DNA of 64,000 nt from positions 1 to 64,000 of the forward strand of contig JAJEJC010000005.1 in NCBI GenBank assembly GCA_022828105.1, written 5' to 3'. The notes below the pieces were generated by a model. The model did no database searches. It was not told the origin of the DNA and saw only the letters and a list, made by a program, of their open reading frames with translations. Of this stretch, positions 18,550 to 26,139 are shown piece after piece. Made by a program: the position numbers and the translations under genes. The first letter of the stretch is position 1; each line of letters opens with the position of its first letter. Source of the DNA: Dehalococcoidia bacterium (GTDB lineage Bacteria; Chloroflexota; Dehalococcoidia; Bin125).

Positions 18550-19503
18550 ATGACTGAGATTACTCATCAGCAGATCGAGCTCTCGACGGGGCTCAGCATG
18601 CACATCGCCGAGGCCGGCGAGGGTCCGGCCGTGGTCTTCTGCCACGGATTTCCCGAGCTCTGGTACTCGTGGCGGCACCAACTGCCCGCCGTCGCCGAGG
18701 CGGGATTCCGCGCCATCGCGCCGGACATGCGCGGCTACGGCGAGACCGACGCGCCGCCCAACATCGAGGACTACACCCAGGAGCGAATCTGTGCTGACAT
18801 GATCGCGCTGCTCGACGCGCTGGAGATCGAGAGCGCCGTCTTCGTTGGACACGACTGGGGCGGCGCGGTGGTCTGGAACATGGCCCAGCACCATCCGACC
18901 CGCTGCAACGCCGTCGCCGGGATCAACACGCCGGCCGGCCGCCGACCGCCGATCAACCCGCTCGAAGCGATGAAGATCGATCCGGGCCGCTTCGACTATC
19001 AGCTCTACTTCCAGGACGAGGGCGTCGCCGAAGCCGAGCTGGGCGGCAATGCAAGACGCACCATGACCCTGATGCTGCGCACCTCCAAGCCCGAGGACCG
19101 GCTCGATGTGATCGGCATGACCTCCGGCGTTCGCGAACGCGGCGGCCTGTTGGTCGGCCTGCCCGACGACGCCGAGCGCTCGATCATGTTGACCGCCGAA
19201 GACCTCGACACATTCGCCGGCGCCTATGAGAAGACCGGCTTCCGCGGCGGACTCAACTGGTACCGCAACCACGGCCGCAACTGGGAGTGGGGCGCCGCCG
19301 TTGACGGCCAGGACATCACTCAGCCCGCGCTGATGGTCACCGCCGGCAAGGACGGCGTCCTGCTGCCCTCGATGTCCGAAGGCATGGAGGAGTGGATCCC
19401 CAACCTCTCCCGAGGTCACATCGAAGAGTGCGGCCACTGGACGCAGCAGGAAGAGCCCGAAGAACTCAACCGCATCCTGGTGGGTTGGCTGAAGACGCTC
19501 TAG
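18550..19503 (+). CDS. Alpha/beta hydrolase, epoxide hydrolase-like
   Basis: A 317-residue alpha/beta-hydrolase. HGFPE at residues 32-36 is the oxyanion-hole motif. GHDWGG places the nucleophile at D102, an aspartate as in epoxide hydrolases and haloalkane dehalogenases. The catalytic His is in ECGHWTQQE near the C-terminus. Cap-domain tyrosines are present (FDYQLYFQ, GGLNWYRN), which supports epoxide hydrolase over dehalogenase. A good GGAGG sits about 9 bases before the ATG. It probably opens epoxides from lipid or xenobiotic oxidation in the cytoplasm. It is convergent with the Gfo/Idh gene. Confidence 0.88.
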   Translation: MTEITHQQIELSTGLSMHIAEAGEGPAVVFCHGFPELWYSWRHQLPAVAEAGFRAIAPDMRGYGETDAPPNIEDYTQERICADMIALLDALEIESAVFVGHDWGGAVVWNMAQHHPTRCNAVAGINTPAGRRPPINPLEAMKIDPGRFDYQLYFQDEGVAEAELGGNARRTMTLMLRTSKPEDRLDVIGMTSGVRERGGLLVGLPDDAERSIMLTAEDLDTFAGAYEKTGFRGGLNWYRNHGRNWEWGAAVDGQDITQPALMVTAGKDGVLLPSMSEGMEEWIPNLSRGHIEECGHWTQQEEPEELNRILVGWLKTL

Positions 19504-19515
19504 CCGGCGCCGCGG

Positions 19516-20553
19516 TCAGTCCAACGCCGCGATGTCTCGGCTCTGGCCCGTGTTCCACGACTCCCAGACGGCGTCGGTGAAGCGCATGTAGCGGACTCCG
19601 TCCTCGAAGTTGGTCAACTCAACTGGCGCGCCGTTGCGGACCGAGTTCATGAAATCGGCCTCGACCTGCCAGTCGTGCGCGGTACCGGGGTCGGGATGGA
19701 TGGTCTGCAGGTCCTCGCCGTGGCGGGCCCACTCGCCGGTGTCGCCGAAGCGCCAGTGCAGACGGCCTTCGGAGCCGTAGACGTCGATCGTCGGCGGCTG
19801 CGGCGCGCCCTCGGTGACAGCGCTGACCCGGTAGGTGCAGCGCGCGCCGTTGGCCATGTCGGCGAAAATGCCCAGGCTGTCGGGAATCTCGATGTGATAA
19901 CGCTCGCCGGTCTCTTCGTCGACTCGCGAGGGAACGAAGGTGCGGGCGTGGGCGATGACGCGCGTGGTGTCGCCGAGCCAGCGCTGGATCGTCTCGTTGA
20001 AGATGCCGAGCTGCATCATATTATGTCCGGAGTAGTCGCTTCGGTGCCGCCAGTGCAGCGGCCCGGACTCGTCCAGACCCGAGCCGTTGAGCAGGGTCAG
20101 GTGGACCTCGAGGATGCTGCCCAGCGACCCGTCCTCGCAGAGCCGCTTGATCGTCTTGCCCAGGCGGAAGTCGAACGGCGCGGGCACCAGTTGCGAGACG
20201 AGATCGGGATGCGCGCGGCTGACGGCGAGCATCTCCTCCGCCTCCTGCGCGTTCTTCGCCATCCGCGCCTCGCAGAGCACGTGCTTACCCGCTTCGAGCG
20301 CGGCGCGCGTGTACTCGAGGTGCATGTAGGGCCAGGTGCCGATGCTGACGGCGTCGACCTCGGGATCGGCGAGCAGTTCCTCGACCGATGCCGAAACGCG
20401 GGGGATGTCCCACTCCGCCGCGACGCGTTCGCCCGACTCGCGCGAGCGGTTGACCACGTTGACGATCGCCACGTCGTCGATTTCGCGGAATCCGGGGATG
20501 TGGCGCAGCTTCTGGTTGCCACCCGCGCCGATCAGTCCGATGCCGAATGCCAT
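19516..20553 (-). CDS. Gfo/Idh/MocA family oxidoreductase
   Basis: A 345-residue NAD(P)-binding oxidoreductase. The N-terminal Rossmann motif GIGLIGAGGNQ is at residues 4-14. The strand/loop VDAVSIGTWPYMH and the EAGKHVLCEARMAKN block (about 87-101) correspond to the conserved EKP region of the family, with E-A-R replacing E-K-P. The C-terminal half is the alpha/beta dimerisation and substrate domain. Members act on sugars, inositols or aromatic cis-diols. The substrate is unknown and the altered EKP motif is worth noting. It is convergent with the epoxide hydrolase gene, with only 12 bp between the two stops. Confidence 0.85.
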   Translation of the reverse strand: MAFGIGLIGAGGNQKLRHIPGFREIDDVAIVNVVNRSRESGERVAAEWDIPRVSASVEELLADPEVDAVSIGTWPYMHLEYTRAALEAGKHVLCEARMAKNAQEAEEMLAVSRAHPDLVSQLVPAPFDFRLGKTIKRLCEDGSLGSILEVHLTLLNGSGLDESGPLHWRHRSDYSGHNMMQLGIFNETIQRWLGDTTRVIAHARTFVPSRVDEETGERYHIEIPDSLGIFADMANGARCTYRVSAVTEGAPQPPTIDVYGSEGRLHWRFGDTGEWARHGEDLQTIHPDPGTAHDWQVEADFMNSVRNGAPVELTNFEDGVRYMRFTDAVWESWNTGQSRDIAALD

Positions 20554-20678
20554 GGCCGTCTCCTGCCGCTGCGTGAGGGATGTGGTTAACGTCCGACGAT
20601 GTGAGGTCAGGGTAATCCGAGCCTGTCCTATGCTGCTGGAGAACGAATCGAACGCACCCTAACCAAGGAGCACACGCC

Positions 20679-21119
20679 ATGGCGACCGCAAACGAACTTC
20701 GAGCAGGAATTGACGGGGGCGTCGCCTCGCTACGCGCCGCGATTCAGATGTCCGAGGGCAACTGGGAGACGCCGAAGGGCACCGCGGACGACGGCGAGGC
20801 CGGCTGGTCGCCGCGCCAGGTCGCCGAGCACGTGATTCCCTCGACGCTGATGTTCGCCAACGGCATCTGCGCGGCCTGCGGTTACGAGGGCCCCGACAAC
20901 CCGCTGAGCAGCACCGACATGCCGACCTCCGCCGATGCGCTGGCCGCGCTCGACGCCGTGGTGGCGGCCGCCGACAGCAAGGTCAAGTACGTCCAGGACG
21001 AAGAATTGGGCAAGTCGGCCGGCGGCGAGGGACTGGGCGCAGCCCCGGTCTCCATGCTGATGCAGGGCGCCATGTGGCACTTCGTCGACCACGCCGCGCA
21101 GATGAGCAACCCCTTCTAG
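20679..21119 (+). CDS. DinB-like four-helix-bundle protein
   Basis: A 146-residue protein with the layout of the DinB/YfiT superfamily: a helical bundle with WSPRQVAEHVIPSTL in the first third (about residues 48-62) and AMWHFVDHAAQM at the C-terminus. The His residues at EH and WHFVDH could be metal ligands, as in DinB proteins. Family members include metal-dependent thiol transferases (maleylpyruvate or mycothiol-linked), but many have no known function. AAGGAG lies 8 bases before the ATG. A small membrane-protein gene follows 18 bp downstream, so they may be co-transcribed. Confidence 0.7.
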   Translation: MATANELRAGIDGGVASLRAAIQMSEGNWETPKGTADDGEAGWSPRQVAEHVIPSTLMFANGICAACGYEGPDNPLSSTDMPTSADALAALDAVVAAADSKVKYVQDEELGKSAGGEGLGAAPVSMLMQGAMWHFVDHAAQMSNPF

Positions 21120-21137
21120 CACCGACCCGGATTGAAG

Positions 21138-21335
21138 ATGCTGCGTACTGCAACCATCTCGCTGGCGCTGATCGCCGCCGTCCTGCTGGGCGGCGCGGCG
21201 ATGGCCGCCGGCGGCGAGGGCGGCGGCGGCCTGCACGCGGGCCAGATCGTCGCCATCGTGATCGGCATCGCGATGGCCGCCATCCTGCTCGCCCTCTCGG
21301 CCGCCTACATCCTGCCCAAGCCGCCCAAGTTCTAA
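21138..21335 (+). CDS. Small membrane protein with signal-like N-terminus
   Basis: A 65-residue protein. Residues 1-24 look like a cleavable signal or signal anchor (MLRTATISLALIAAVLLG, then GGAAMAAGG). A Gly-rich linker follows, then one strong transmembrane helix (IVAIVIGIAMAAILLALSAA, about residues 37-56) and a short PKPPKF tail. The ATG at 21138 is used rather than the TTG two codons earlier. No homologous family is recognised. A two-copy palindromic repeat and a methyltransferase-like gene follow. It is probably a real small envelope protein because frame, spacing and hydrophobic pattern all agree. Confidence 0.6.
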   Translation: MLRTATISLALIAAVLLGGAAMAAGGEGGGGLHAGQIVAIVIGIAMAAILLALSAAYILPKPPKF

Positions 21336-21352
21336 CCCGGCTCCAGATTCCC

Positions 21353-21402
21353 CACCTCCCCCCGCTGCGCGGGGGGAGGTGTCCCGTAGGGACGGAGGGG
21401 GG
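21353..21402 (+). repeat. Two-hairpin palindromic repeat, copy 3
   Basis: CCTCCCCCC-GCTGCGC-GGGGGGAGG stem, then a small GTCCCGTAGGGAC hairpin, then GGAGGGGGG. The final G-run lies 7-12 bases before the GTG start of the next gene and looks able to act as its ribosome-binding site. Confidence 0.85.
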
Positions 21403-21408
21403 TCCGAC

Positions 21409-22053
21409 GTGACGCAAGCACCAGACGACCCGCCCTTCGAAGACGCCCACTTTCAGCGGGTCGACGAGTCGGACGACGCGCGGTTCTACGTCGAGCCGCG
21501 GCTGGTCACCCATATTGACGATGCCGCGATCGGCGCGCTGCGCGAGCACTACTCGAAGTTCCTGCCCAGGCAGGGCCGGCTGCTCGACCTGATGTCGTCG
21601 TGGGTCTCGCACTATCCCGACGACCTGGAGTCGGAGCGCGTCGCCGGGCTGGGCATGAACGCCGAGGAGCTGGCGGAGAATCCGCAGCTGACCGAGTGGG
21701 TCGTGCATGACCTCAACGCGGAGCCGGTGCTGCCCTTCGGCGACGGCGAGTTCGACGTGGTCACAATCGCGGTCTCGGTGCAGTACCTGACGCGCCCGCT
21801 GGAGGTGTTCCAGGAGATCGGCCGCGTGCTGCGCCCAGGCGGCGGCTGCATCGTGTCGTTCTCGAACCGCTGCTTCCCGACCAAGGCAGTCCGGCTCTGG
21901 CAGGGCATGGGCGACGAGGGGCACGTGCAGTTGGTCGGCGCCTACTTCCACTACTCGGGAGCGTTCGAAGCCCCGCAGTGGCACGACATCTCCCCCGCCA
22001 AGGGCCGCAGCGACCCGATGTACGTCGTGCAGTCGCGGACGCCTCAGGCCTGA
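21409..22053 (+). CDS. Class I SAM-methyltransferase-like protein
   Basis: A 214-residue Rossmann methyltransferase-like protein. Post-I and later motifs are clear: LPFGDGEFDVVTIAVSVQYL is motif II/III-like, and EIGRVLRPGGGCIVSFSNR is motif IV/V-like. Motif I, normally a Gly-rich E/DxGxGxG loop, reads LLDLMSSWVSHYP and has no glycines. The substrate and even catalytic activity are therefore uncertain. The frame is open to 21379, but that stretch is the palindromic repeat. The GTG at 21409 follows GGAGGGG from the repeat and was chosen. Its last 10 bases overlap the 3' end of the hicA-like gene on the other strand. Confidence 0.75.
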   Translation: MTQAPDDPPFEDAHFQRVDESDDARFYVEPRLVTHIDDAAIGALREHYSKFLPRQGRLLDLMSSWVSHYPDDLESERVAGLGMNAEELAENPQLTEWVVHDLNAEPVLPFGDGEFDVVTIAVSVQYLTRPLEVFQEIGRVLRPGGGCIVSFSNRCFPTKAVRLWQGMGDEGHVQLVGAYFHYSGAFEAPQWHDISPAKGRSDPMYVVQSRTPQA

Positions 22054-22253
22054 TCGAAGTCGCGCTTGTCGATGCCGAGATCTCTTCGGATTTGAGCGAT
22101 CGTGCCGGGCTTCAGGTCCCTACTGCCCCAGTTAGGCACGAGGGCGGTCTTCCTCGTGACGGGATTTCGCCACATCTCGTGTGACCCCTTGGCTTGCCGT
22201 TCGAAGTCACATCCGCAAGCGCGAAGCTTGCGAGCGAGCACGCGATAGTTCAC
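22044..22253 (-). CDS. hicA: HicA-type mRNA interferase toxin
   Basis: A 69-residue HicA protein with a small double-stranded-RNA-binding-like fold. The catalytic His lies in AKGSHEMWRNP (about residues 21-31), and the C-terminal LKPGTIAQIRRDLGI is typical. HicA cleaves mRNA when it is not bound by HicB. Its ATG overlaps the hicB stop by 4 bases (ATGA), so translation is coupled. Here hicB precedes hicA, the reverse of the commonest order. The gene is 3' of a hicB copy and close to a DNA methylase, which is a defence-type neighbourhood. Its stop region overlaps the end of the opposing methyltransferase gene. Confidence 0.88.
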   Translation of the reverse strand: MNYRVLARKLRACGCDFERQAKGSHEMWRNPVTRKTALVPNWGSRDLKPGTIAQIRRDLGIDKRDFDQA

Positions 22254-22498
22254 GTGTTGACGGTGAGTTCGCCGCGTTGGGCGACCGCAGCGACGAGAGC
22301 AGCCGGCAGTGGGTCACCGTGTTCGCGGTAGGAGTCGATGAACGCCTGCGCAACGCTCTCGATGTATTCGAGCGCCAGCTCGGGCGTCTCGCCCCACGCC
22401 CGGCAGCCCGGCAACGCAGGAACCTCGGCCATGTACATGTCGTCGGTACCCTCGCAGGGCGCATACATCACGTAGGACAGTTGGATCTGCTTTGACAT
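22250..22498 (-). CDS. hicB: HicB-type antitoxin
   Basis: An 82-residue HicB protein. The partial RNase-H-like fold is represented by YMAEVPALPGCRAWGETPELALEYIE (shown by MAEVPALPGCRAWGETP, about 28-44), followed by a helix and a C-terminal tail. It neutralises HicA and, in related pairs, represses its own promoter. There is no clear ribbon-helix-helix or HTH domain at this length, so DNA binding is doubtful. The ATG at 22498 was chosen. A GTG six codons upstream (22516) is the alternative. It is co-transcribed with hicA through a 4-base overlap. Confidence 0.87.
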   Translation of the reverse strand: MSKQIQLSYVMYAPCEGTDDMYMAEVPALPGCRAWGETPELALEYIESVAQAFIDSYREHGDPLPAALVAAVAQRGELTVNT

Positions 22499-22512
22499 TT
22501 CTTCACCGTTCC

Positions 22513-22755
22513 TCACGTCGTGCGGTCACTGCCCTCAAGATATCTCGGTGCCGGAGTGAGGGTTGAGCGGACAATTTGGGTACTGTTGGACGGTTTTGTC
22601 GCTCTGGATTGAGAATTCTGCGAAAAACCGTCCGGATCAGTCCAGATTTGTCCAGATTTGTCTCGGTTATGCCAGATTTGGTGAGTGTCATTCTCGGCAG
22701 ATCCGGCTTGATCCGGGTCAGTCCGGGTGTCGGTGTTGGCGGTGAGGTTGGTCAT
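22513..22755 (-). CDS. Possible small Asp/Thr/Gln-rich protein encoded across a decamer-repeat tract
   Basis: An 80-residue frame starting ATG at 22755 with GGAG about 6 bases upstream, ending 14 bases before hicB on the same strand. The first third is polar and GC3-rich (MTNLTANTDTRTDPDQAG). The middle encodes peptide repeats of the type DKSGQIWTDPDG, which simply mirror the 10-base DNA periodicity. The last third has lost the GC3 bias. No family is recognised. It could be a genuine leader gene of the hicBA unit or an accidental frame over a repeat array. The good start signal is the main argument in its favour. Confidence 0.3.
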   Translation of the reverse strand: MTNLTANTDTRTDPDQAGSAENDTHQIWHNRDKSGQIWTDPDGFSQNSQSRATKPSNSTQIVRSTLTPAPRYLEGSDRTT

Positions 22756-22902
22756 GTGTGCTCCGTCAAGTGGTAGCCAGACATTCTGGCGGCATCGATT
22801 GTATGCGGACGGATGTTCTTGTGGCGGAGGGAGAGGTTATCGGGGCGACAGAGGGGTGAGCGGAGGCAATGGAGCGGCTTGGGCGTAGTAGAGGTTGAAG
22901 GC
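22517..22902. other. 386-bp gap between the DNA methylase and hicB
   Basis: This stretch has lower GC than its surroundings. It holds the decamer-repeat tract (22629-22735) and a doubtful small frame (22513-22755). Bases 22756-22902 show no gene, hairpin or promoter that I can support. Confidence 0.5.
22629..22735. repeat. Decamer-periodic repeat tract upstream of hicB
   Basis: About ten successive near-10-base units. Examples are GTCCGGATCA, GTCCAGATTT (twice in a row) and TGCCAGATTT, then GATCCGGCTT and GATCCGGGTC. The spacing is one helical turn, which would put all units on one DNA face. It lies 5' of hicB on the minus strand. Confidence 0.65.
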
Positions 22903-25900
22903 TCAGGAACGATCGTTGCGGGGGACTGACTTCTCGCCGCTGTCGGTGAAGACGACGCGTGACTTCTTGCCTCCGTGGATCTGGGGTTCTCGGGCGAGTT
23001 TGCGTCGGATGAGGTCGATGGGGCCGCCGGGTTCGACCAGTGACTCGGGCAGGCCGAGGACATCGACGAGAATGGCGCGGTCGAGTTTGGCTCGGGCCGG
23101 GTCTTCGTCGATCTGGTCGAAGGGGAGGAAGCGCTCGTCGCGGAGGAGGTCGAACTGTCGCCTGGCCTCGGCGTGCTGCTCGTCGGTGAGGGCGCGCGTG
23201 TCGAGGGTTGGAATGTTGGGGATGCCCGTGACGGTCGTGGTGCCTCGGCCTGCCTGAGTCTTGTTGCTCACCCACCAATGGAGGAGCAGACCGAGCGTGG
23301 AATTGCACCACAAGGAAAACACGTACTCATGAGTGGGCCTACTAAAGATCATCGACGGCCAAGCACGACCACCAAGACACTTCTGCTGCGTCATAGCAAT
23401 GATGATCGATTGAGCGTTGAACTGAAGATCACCGTTGTAGTGAGCGCGTGTCGCGGTGGCCCAGATGTCAGCGGCCCTCTTGTCTACCTTGGGCTGATCA
23501 GATGGCCAAGACTTGATATGTCCTTCAGAGTCTGGGTCGACGATCAATTCGCGTTCGTTGGGAGCGTCATGCGCCCAAAGCATCGGGTAGGTCGGCTCAG
23601 GAGACTGCGCCGGCATGATGTGTTGGAAGGGACCGCGCGGCGATCCATCGGTCAGATCGGAGCGGATGTCCAGGTGATACGGGCCGACCCTGGCGATGTT
23701 TCTCATGCGAACAACCTCCAGCGGAATGCCCGCTGTTGCAGGTTGACCAACCTGGACGATTGCTCCATTGGTGAGTGCGAAGGCGGCCTGCGCCAAGGTC
23801 TGATCGGTAACGCCGACCATCGGCCACGGCCCGGACTTGGGAATCGGCGCGCGCACGACGGATCCGAAGTGCTGCTCCCCCAAACGCATCGGGAGACTCT
23901 GATCAATCGAGTCCGCGATCGAACCCAGTCCGCCGCTGTGTTGCGCCCGATCCATCTGAATCGCTGCTTCGGCGCCGAGCGACGTCGATGCCGGTTGCTG
24001 ATTCAGTATCGCGAACGTCGCATCGTCAGAAGCCCGGTCGTCAATGGTCCTCTTGCGTGTGACGAGCAGGCATTCCGCCATGCCGGTGTCCGCAGAGAAC
24101 GACCGCTCATGGGTGTCCTCGGCAGAGATTGTCACGACTGTTGTAGCGGCGCAGCGCTCCCGGATGGCCTTTCGCACAGGCTCCCAGGTAAGGCCGCTCA
24201 TGCTGCTCAACGGCAGCACCAGTGCGAGCGTTCCGCCTGGTCGCAGTTTGCGCAGGCCGAGATCGACGAAGTGCGCCGCCATGCCCGCGTTGCCGGAGCC
24301 GAGCCGTTCCGCGCCAGAGACGCGGCGCAACTGCTTCTGCATCGCATCCTGAGTCTTGCGATCGGTCTCGAAGGCCGCGAACGCAGCGTTGCCGATTCCG
24401 ACACGCTCAGCCTCCTGCCCTCCTTGACGAGTGAACGGAGGGTTCATGATCACGAGGTCGAACTGTCCGTGTCCGACCTGCGTCATCAGGTCTCGGACGT
24501 CTTCGGGTCGCCGTCCGCCGGCGGTGACGGCGGCAGCGTCATCGATCATGTTGGGCGAGACGTGTTCAGCCAAGAGTTCCAGCGAGCCGATCGAGGCGGC
24601 GTCTCCGCCGTACGGCATTGTCAGCAAGCATTCGCCCTCGAACGGGACGTCGGGGTGCGCGCCGGCGAGGGTGGCGGCGGTCAGGTGGACGGCGATGTTG
24701 AGGACGTCGAGGCCGACGAGGCCGTGCTTCATCATGGGGGCGTGGAGCTTGCGCGGGTCGCCTCCGTTGAGCTCGTGCAGCAGCGAGATGCGCTGGTAGG
24801 CGGCGGGGAGCAGCGTGCCGGTGCCGCAGGCGAAGTCGCCGATCTGGAGGGCGGCGATGGTCTCCTCATCGCCCCACTCGGCGCCGCCGGGGGCGCGGTC
24901 GGCGGGGATCGCGAGTCCGGCCAGCAGGGCGGCGGCGGCCGGTCGGGTGTAGAAGGTGGCGAGGAACTTGCGGTCGGCGATGAGGCGCTGGAAGATGACG
25001 CCGGTCAGGTCGTGAGATTTGGTCACGCCGCCCTGGACCAGCTGGTTGGCGGCGTTCCAGAGGGGCTGGAGGACGTCGCCGACGGTGGCGATGGGCAGCT
25101 TGAGCAGGATCTCGCGGGCGGTGGCGAAGATGGGCCAGTAGTTGACGTCGAGGATCAGGTTCCACTCGTCGGTGAGGGCGTCGCGGCGGTAGCTGTAGTC
25201 GGAGTCGCGGAAGTGGGAGAGCGGGTGGACTCGGCGGCCGGTCGAGGACTGGTCGCTGTCGGCCTGCGGTGGGCCCCCTGCGTCGCTCTGCGACACCTCC
25301 CCCGGAGGGGGAGGTGTTTGACGTTCGATGCGGAAGCCGGCTTCGGCGAGGGCTTCGTGGAAGATGAGGGCGTTGATGAGCACGGTCATCGCCATCCGGC
25401 GGGTCTGGCCGCCCTGGTCGTCGGCCTGACCGAGCAGCTCGGCGATCTCGGGTCCGAGTTCGCCGGCGGCGTGCGATCCGTGGCGGTCGGTGAAGCGGTG
25501 GGCGGCGTTTTCGATGCCCTGTTCCAGCACTACGCCCAGGCGCTCGATGCGCGGCGCAGGCATCGAGGCTCGGTGGGCGAGCATGGCGAGGTCTTTGGCG
25601 GAGCCGTTCAGCCAACCGGATTCGGGCAGGCGTTCCTCGCCTCCGGCGATCGTGCGCGTGTAGAGCGCGTACTCCAGGGCGTCGGTCAGCCGGAGTTCGT
25701 CGCGCAGGGCCTGTCCGTTCAAGTCGAGCACCGACTCCGGACAGACGAGGGCGATGGCGCTCTCAATCGGCTTGCCGGTCTCGTTGACGATCAGCCCCAG
25801 CCGGCCAAGGGCATCCTGCTCGGCGCTTGGGTGGTTGGTGCGCTCGGCTTCGATGACGACGGGCCACTGGGAGGCTTCCTCGATCAGGATGTCGGGCTGC

Positions 25901-26016
25901 TTGGCGGCGTCCTGAAGGGTTCGCGTCTCCTCGGCGTGCACTCGCCAGCTATGGGGTCGGAGTCCGGCGAGCACTTCGCCGAGAGCGACGTTGATCGTGT
26001 GCTCGTGGGTGGCCAT
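22903..26016 (-). CDS. N6-adenine DNA methyltransferase with nuclease-like N-terminus (possible single-chain restriction-modification enzyme)
   Basis: A 1037-residue protein. The central methyltransferase has motif I DFACGTGTLLPAAY (near residue 392) and motif IV NPPF (near 523), the gamma-class N6-adenine pattern. The first 110 residues contain PDILIEEASQWPVVIEAE, which matches a PD-(D/E)xK nuclease core except that the last residue is Glu instead of Lys. The C-terminal third resembles target-recognition or helical regions and ends in a basic tail. Residues 233-248 (TPPPPGEVSQSDAGGPP) are encoded by an inserted palindromic repeat. No specificity subunit or helicase is adjacent. It could be type IIG-like, an orphan methylase or a degenerate relative. 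hicBA lies just downstream. Confidence 0.8.
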   Translation of the reverse strand: MATHEHTINVALGEVLAGLRPHSWRVHAEETRTLQDAAKQPDILIEEASQWPVVIEAERTNHPSAEQDALGRLGLIVNETGKPIESAIALVCPESVLDLNGQALRDELRLTDALEYALYTRTIAGGEERLPESGWLNGSAKDLAMLAHRASMPAPRIERLGVVLEQGIENAAHRFTDRHGSHAAGELGPEIAELLGQADDQGGQTRRMAMTVLINALIFHEALAEAGFRIERQTPPPPGEVSQSDAGGPPQADSDQSSTGRRVHPLSHFRDSDYSYRRDALTDEWNLILDVNYWPIFATAREILLKLPIATVGDVLQPLWNAANQLVQGGVTKSHDLTGVIFQRLIADRKFLATFYTRPAAAALLAGLAIPADRAPGGAEWGDEETIAALQIGDFACGTGTLLPAAYQRISLLHELNGGDPRKLHAPMMKHGLVGLDVLNIAVHLTAATLAGAHPDVPFEGECLLTMPYGGDAASIGSLELLAEHVSPNMIDDAAAVTAGGRRPEDVRDLMTQVGHGQFDLVIMNPPFTRQGGQEAERVGIGNAAFAAFETDRKTQDAMQKQLRRVSGAERLGSGNAGMAAHFVDLGLRKLRPGGTLALVLPLSSMSGLTWEPVRKAIRERCAATTVVTISAEDTHERSFSADTGMAECLLVTRKRTIDDRASDDATFAILNQQPASTSLGAEAAIQMDRAQHSGGLGSIADSIDQSLPMRLGEQHFGSVVRAPIPKSGPWPMVGVTDQTLAQAAFALTNGAIVQVGQPATAGIPLEVVRMRNIARVGPYHLDIRSDLTDGSPRGPFQHIMPAQSPEPTYPMLWAHDAPNERELIVDPDSEGHIKSWPSDQPKVDKRAADIWATATRAHYNGDLQFNAQSIIIAMTQQKCLGGRAWPSMIFSRPTHEYVFSLWCNSTLGLLLHWWVSNKTQAGRGTTTVTGIPNIPTLDTRALTDEQHAEARRQFDLLRDERFLPFDQIDEDPARAKLDRAILVDVLGLPESLVEPGGPIDLIRRKLAREPQIHGGKKSRVVFTDSGEKSVPRNDRS
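25273..25318 (-). repeat. Two-hairpin palindromic repeat inside the DNA methylase gene, copy 4
   Basis: GGGCCCCCTG, then a GTCGC-TCT-GCGAC hairpin, then CACCTCCCCC-GGAGGGGGAGGTG. It has the same two-hairpin plan as the intergenic copies but is read in frame inside the methylase, where it encodes a Pro/Gly-rich loop (residues 233-248). Confidence 0.8.
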
Positions 26017-26051
26017 TGCCTGAGTTTAGGTCGGGACGTCGGAAGCGGGCC

Positions 26052-26097
26052 CTCACTCCCCACCTTCGGCATCTCCCCCCGCTTCACGGGAGGAGAG
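26052..26097 (-). repeat. Two-hairpin palindromic repeat, degenerate copy 5
   Basis: CTCACTCCCC, ACCTTCGGCAT, then CTCCCCCC-GCTTCAC-GGGAGGAGAG. The right arm has lost two G residues and the TTCGC loop is TTCAC, so this copy is decayed. It lies between the methylase start and a luciferase-like gene. Confidence 0.75.
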
Positions 26098-26139
26098 TGG
26101 AGTGGAGCGGGTTCCCGGGTGAAGCGGGGACTGGGACCT

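Noticed and set aside
22629-22735. CRISPR array
   Set aside because: The units are 10 bases with no distinct spacers and no cas genes nearby. It is a short-period tract, not a CRISPR.
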